Origin: Lanius collurio | Lineage: Eukaryota; Chordata; Aves; Passeriformes; Laniidae | Length of the DNA stretch: 64,000 bases | Assembly: GCA_020086605.1 (NCBI GenBank) | Contig: JACBWW010000016.1 | Span: forward strand, 3,772,456 to 3,836,455 | Reading direction: 5' to 3' | Part shown: positions 59,201 to 64,000 of the stretch, one piece after another | Position numbering within the stretch: position 1 is the stretch's first letter | Layout of the letters: each line of letters opens with the position of its first letter | The notes under the pieces: model-generated | What the model was told of the DNA's origin: nothing | Databases searched by the model: none | What the model saw: the letters and a program-made list of their open reading frames with translations, nothing else | Program-made: the position numbers and the translations under genes

Positions 59201-62200
59201 CTACATGCTGCCCAAATATGTGAGATGGAAGAGCAAACCACTGCCTATTCTACACAGACTGCCCTCTGCATGCATAGAGGGTGGGTAGGGATCACCTCTG
59301 CCTCCACAGTCCTTCCCTGAATATCTGCAGTTTTCCACGTTACATCTCTGTACATGTGACTGGGAAGGCTCTGAGTGGGACAACATATTCTCCATTCTGC
59401 AAATCCCACAGGGGGTTAACTCCACAGGCAATATGGCTTTTGCCTACATGACTGAGCTGGAACCACTGTAACTGAGCTAGAACTGAAATCTGGATTCCTT
59501 CAAAGTTACTATCCCTCCTGTGGGCTTCCAGGCTCCGCTTCACCACACTGCACTGGAACAAGCCAGGAATTCCTTTCTTCTTCCACTGCCCTTACTTTTT
59601 CCTCCCAAACCAAATGAGTGATAGGGCTCATTTCAGGCAGACATCTATGCAAAATAACCTCAAAAACATTAATTTCAAGTCCTAATTTGACTTTCTAGAT
59701 TGGAAATTTGTTCCTATGTGTAAGTAACAGACCACAAAGCTTAATCAAATAACCTGGTATCTCCCTTAAACAGGAGAAATGGGAAGATTTTTGAGATCCT
59801 GAAGAAAAGAGATGCCTCTGAAGAAGACAACAGGAGCTCTGACTGAGCAGAATTCAGTTCTCACCAGTAGCTGGTGATCAATGTTGACGATTTTCAAAGA
59901 CACTAGAAGGATTTCCACAAATAAGAAGCATACAAGTATAAAACTTGCAAAGTACTGGACCTGGAAAATTTATCTTAATATAGAACCCAATGCGGTAATA
60001 AAAATACTGCATATGTAGCAATGAACAGTTTTATATTATCACAAGGACAGAGAACAAGATTGTTGAACCAGAAATATCAGTTTGGACTCATCTATTTGGT
60101 AACTGGCAATTCTATTTAAATAAGGCACAAATATTAGCCTTTTTAAAAGATCACTGATAGTAAGTGGAAAAGATTCTGTATATTACAGAGTAAAAAATGT
60201 ACCTACAGTTAAAATCAATATATATATAAGACTAAGCTATTTCTGAACCCATACAAGGTTCAAAACCAAAAAAGACATACTATTTAATGAGTGTAAACAA
60301 ACTGGGCTTTGTAAATAGTAAGGAAACAATGCAGCATAAGCACAGAAACATTTTGACTGAAATTAAAATAGTTCTAAGTTGAATGTTACCATCTTTTATT
60401 TAATCTGTTTACTTCTTTTCAGCCTGCATTTTCACTCCATGAAGCAGGGAATTATTTCTACAATGCCTCAATTTTTAAAGATTCCACTATCAAACTTTCA
60501 ATTTTATGATCCTTATAAAAACTATAAGAACACTGCCAGTATTCTCACATGGCTTCCACATTTATTCCACAAAGCTGAGAATGGGATAACCTATGTGATT
60601 AGTGTCTAATCCTCATGTAAAATAAGTAAGATTTATGCCTGTACTAGAGATTCATTTTTGAAAACCATTTTCTGGCAGCATTCCTGGACTTAGGTGTTTG
60701 ATTGCTTTGAAAGTAATGATGGCCATAATTTCCATTTTTTCCCCCTATTTTACTCCTTAAGACATCAATACTGTTTACTATCTTTAATAATTGAAGAAAA
60801 CAAAACAACTTAGATTGAACCATGGACACAAACATCATGGGAGATGCAGAGGAACAGAAAAGGTGAATCTTGATATTCTCATCACAAAATGCAAAGAGAT
60901 GAATGAGAAGGAGTGAGAAGTGCTACAAGAACAAAAACCTGTGTATTGCCTGTCTTCTCTTAGACACAACTGCAGCACTATGCTTGGGCAATGTTTTGTA
61001 CCAGCAAGGGAGAAGAATGGCTTCTATCAAGTCAATAATGCCAGCTTTAAACAAGGAACTACGAGGTTGCTCTGGAGCTTTGTCATCTGAACAGCACATG
61101 AGACACTTGGTCTGACCACCTGGAAAGCTGAGAGCGAAGATCTTTATTACTTTTATGACACTTTCAACTTTTAATAGTGCAAAATATTTTGCCAAATAAC
61201 ATTTTTTGTTATTAAAAAATACTCCACAACATATCATGTTGATGCACAAGAGGAAATCAAGGAATAAACAAACAGCTTGGAGTACAGACCTCTGGATGTA
61301 CAACTGCTAGCTCTGGAACACTGAGATTCTCCAGCAACATCCTCTAGAATGTTCATGCTCGATCAGACACAGATACTTCTGCAAGATTTGCAGTTTTACC
61401 TTTTAGCTTTGCTGTTCTGATTAAAAAAAATAATTCTGGAGTTTCATCCTCAGTGGCAAGTACTGGCCCAAGCCCTTCTCATTCCAAAACAAGCCAAAAC
61501 TTTGCACTAACAAACCTCAGGTTTCACTCTTCTGAGTCTTTCTGGTGAGGTTTCAAACAGTGCCTCTGCCATGATATGGAGCAATTCCCTTAGGTCAGCT
61601 GCCTTGTAAGAAAGCAGCCAAAAAAACCCTTTCCATTTGTGTCAGCCAGAAGGAAAATGAGTTAATAAATCTCGGTGAGGTAACTGATATGAAACTGCTG
61701 CAAACTACTATGAAGGTACTGAAGCACAATCTGATCCAAGTACTGACCCCAGCAACGCCCTCACTCAGGCCGAGGCTGAGATTAAGAGAAATCATTCCTG
61801 CCAAAGAGGGAAAGAAAGAAAAAAGGCTTCATGACTTAGAAGAGGAGCAGAACATTCTTCTCAGGCAGGGTTCATTCTATACCCATGTGCTATTTCTACT
61901 AATTGTACCACAAATATCCCTCAAAGCTGATGACTCCAATCTGCTAAAACTGATTAATTGTCTTTTCTATCCTGAGCTGTTGTGGAGACAAGGTATGTAT
62001 GGTGAGGTGGAAAAAGAAAAGAGGAAGATAATTTTAAAAATGGAAGAGCTGCTCCATAGAGCATTAAAAATTTTCATACTTTAAAAATCCAAATATTCAT
62101 CAGGAACACTGCCAGAAGGAGGACAAATGCTTGTTCTAAATACAATATACATCAGGACCATTTATTCTCCTTCACTGAATTTAGGAAGAAGGTTCTGGTT

Positions 62201-63173
62201 GTTAACTTGGCTAAAATGAGAGTTGGATATATGCAGTTTCAAACTGAATCTATAATTTTAGCTTTCTAATGTTACAAATTAGGCACAAATTAGTTTTCCA
62301 ACTATTAAACTGCAGAAAATAAAAAATAATAGAAATCTATCAATTCCACTTACACTTTCCTTTCTGAGAATTTTTAGATGAATTAGTCTACCTAGGGAAA
62401 CTGGATAATGTGTCTTTAAAGTGTCTTAGTTGTAAACAGAAGTCAATAAATGTCACATTATAATTCAGCACTTCATGTACTTTATAGAAGAGAGAAAACC
62501 ACGTGCTACCTTTTTGAAGTCTGGAAGACAGAGCCACAGTTTTAGTCTGGAGTAAGTTCCAAGTTATATTCACAAGAAATTCCTTAATCTGAAAAACGTC
62601 TCCTTCCCCCTACCTTTGCTGAAGCAAATTCCTGCCATGGAAAATCATTATTGCTGTTTTGTAGATTTGCATTCATCTTCTAAGATAGTTAAACCTCTTC
62701 TCAAAAGATTAAGGCAATTATTATTCATTAAAAATATTAACATTTGTACATTTCAGACAAATCAGATTGCTTGGTTCATTTCATGCTTAATGGGATTAAC
62801 ATAGTACCTTCAAAACCTGGTTACCTTTAGGCGACACCCCTCCTGCTGCTTAGAGGAAGCCAATGCTAGGAAGCACCATACACCTGCTGTACTTTTAACA
62901 CAGAGATTAACTAGTACCTGATTTAAGAGTGCATTCATATATTTAGCTCCATTTTGTGGACCTAACTACAGCCAACAAATGAACTGAGTAAACGTAGAAG
63001 CGGCCGTCCAATGGCAGAAAATGCATACTCAACTGAAGAGAATTATTTTTATGACTGAAGACCTCTTATTCCTTTTCATTTTTTGGTTATCATGTTATAT
63101 GGAGTTACACGGAGTCCTGAGTAGTCTCCCTTTAACTTCTGATGGGAGTCAAGTTCCTCTTCTCATACTTTTC
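56201..63173 (-). other. DENND1B: Probable DENND1B 3' UTR and downstream DNA
   Basis: Directly downstream of the DENND1B stop on the minus strand lie almost 7 kb of uniformly AT-rich sequence with no repeat I recognise. Several minus-strand AATAAA hexamers are present, for example near 60.39, 58.44 and 56.37 kb. Human DENND1B transcripts have a long 3' UTR as I recall, so much of this could be UTR; the real end cannot be set without RNA data. Open frames in it have no domain signature. Confidence 0.35.
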
Positions 63174-63725
63174 TTATGTTTTATTTCCACTGCTACTGCT
63201 GGATAAGCTATCTTTTGAAATATTTAAACCATAGTGAAACGCAGAATTCAGTTTACATAATGACACCACTTCTTGAAGAAGTCCACCTTCTTCTGGAGTT
63301 TCATCTCCTTCCTTCCCACCTTTCTCCCAAGGGACCAGAATGGATGGCTGTTGAGCAAGACCTGCTGGGAGCTGATCTTCTGAGGTATTGCTTAGTGTTT
63401 CACTAGGCTTTGCATACTGACAGGAAGAAAAGCCTGCTTTGAAACTTTCTAGGGAAGTAAACTGGGCACTTGGTCGTACTGGAGATAGGGATGTCATACT
63501 AGTGGTGTCCATCTTGTCAGTAGTAAAGGTTTTGCCATTCTTTTCTTCTTCCAGCCTTGAGAGAGATTCTCTCTGGCCATCAGCAGAAACTTGCTTCCTT
63601 GGCGAGGGGGGGAGCTGTTTCCCATGGAGGACACTGTCATCCTGGCCGAGGTTCCACTCTGCCTGGTCATTAGCACTGCTGCAGAGCAGGGTAAGGTTGC
63701 TCTCACTAGGTGCATTTGACTTGTT
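63174..63725 (-). CDS. DENND1B: DENND1B terminal coding exon
   Basis: On the minus strand an acceptor CTTTCAG (AG at 63726-63727) opens a 552-bp exon, read from its first base, with 183 codons and a TAA at 63174-63176. It codes the disordered C-terminal tail: Ser/Thr/Glu-rich with AEWNLGQDDSVLHGK, LPPSPRK and ending SSSSSGNKT. The WNLGQDDS and LPPSPRK segments match my memory of the DENND1B (connecdenn 2) tail, and the gene's place and direction beside CRB1 match human 1q31. The protein is a DENN-domain exchange factor for Rab35 that acts with clathrin and AP-2 in endocytosis. The catalytic DENN domain is coded upstream, outside the window. The poly(A) hexamer AATAAA overlaps the Asn-Lys codons just before the stop. 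Confidence 0.82.
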   Translation of the reverse strand, partial: NKSNAPSESNLTLLCSSANDQAEWNLGQDDSVLHGKQLPPSPRKQVSADGQRESLSRLEEEKNGKTFTTDKMDTTSMTSLSPVRPSAQFTSLESFKAGFSSCQYAKPSETLSNTSEDQLPAGLAQQPSILVPWEKGGKEGDETPEEGGLLQEVVSLCKLNSAFHYGLNISKDSLSSSSSGNKT

Positions 63726-64000
63726 CTGAAAGAAAAAACCATGTGTTTATAGTTAATGTCACAAGAAACATCTCTACACTGGCATATTTGAAACACAAGT
63801 GTTGGAAGGAATTTTGTATGATCCTAAATCATGGATACCCCTTAGGGCTGAGTGTTACAAAACAACTATCCCAGACACAATGCAAGGCCAAGTGTTTTTA
63901 CATTTCCTCACAGAACACTGCCTCTTAGCCTAAGGTCTGCCTCTGGTACAGGGGAAGGACTTCTGTCTCCTCTGTCCATTCAGTCTTGGCACAAGCAGTT
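63726..64000 (-). other. DENND1B: DENND1B intron (partial)
   Basis: 275 bases preceding the terminal exon on the minus strand, with a T-rich tract before the acceptor. Nothing else seen. Confidence 0.7.

Noticed and set aside
61689..62084. 131-codon plus-strand frame, Lys/Glu-rich in part
   Set aside because: It is antisense to the probable DENND1B 3' UTR, has no recognisable domain and no splice context.
1..64000. CRISPR arrays, bacterial operons, riboswitches, tRNA or rRNA genes
   Set aside because: The window is vertebrate nuclear DNA; no spaced direct-repeat array or tRNA cloverleaf was recognised by eye, though a tRNA scan was not possible.

Overview
This window is vertebrate nuclear DNA, most likely from a bird. 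Its main content is the 3' two thirds of CRB1 (Crumbs homologue 1) on the plus strand. It ends with the last coding exon of DENND1B on the minus strand. The two genes lie tail to tail, the same arrangement I recall for human chromosome 1q31. The bird assignment rests on CR1 LINE 3' ends, an avian-type LTR repeat, short introns and low repeat density; it is an inference.

Region by region: 1-4 kb is intron upstream of CRB1 exon 6, with a 19-bp minisatellite and an old CR1 piece. At 4186-4237 there is a short exon coding a signal peptide. It splices in phase to the large exon at 7628 and looks like the start of the retinal short isoform CRB1-B. Exons 7628-8575, 12042-12592, 12984-13149, 15472-16378, 17634-17762 and 20716-20842 code the EGF and laminin-G ectodomain. 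The last of these can be read through its donor to 20968, which gives a second transmembrane segment and tail, the likely CRB1-B end. The canonical membrane/PDZ exon is 24.6 kb further on at 45482-45697.

Inside that long intron, on the opposite strand, sits the most unusual object: a 2.47-kb element at 37017-39484 bounded by two 285-bp direct LTRs (TG...CA ends, about 5% diverged, probable 6-bp target duplication). It has no visible pol or env. It holds a GC-rich segment and an intronless Y-box/cold-shock-domain reading frame with a proline- and aromatic-rich tail. It reads as a non-autonomous retroviral-type element that captured a cellular Y-box cDNA. The same intron has a cluster of homeodomain-type palindromes near 26.0 kb and a GC-rich minisatellite at 40.75-41.10 kb.

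From 46.2 to 63.2 kb I see no coding gene: CR1 and LTR fragments, a purine-rich stretch, a 10-base assembly gap, and probably the DENND1B 3' UTR in the last several kilobases. CRB1 organises apical polarity and photoreceptor/Mueller glia junctions, and DENND1B is a Rab35 exchange factor. They are neighbours, not a functional unit. All exon boundaries were set by eye from splice consensus, reading phase and my memory of human CRB1; no alignment was run.
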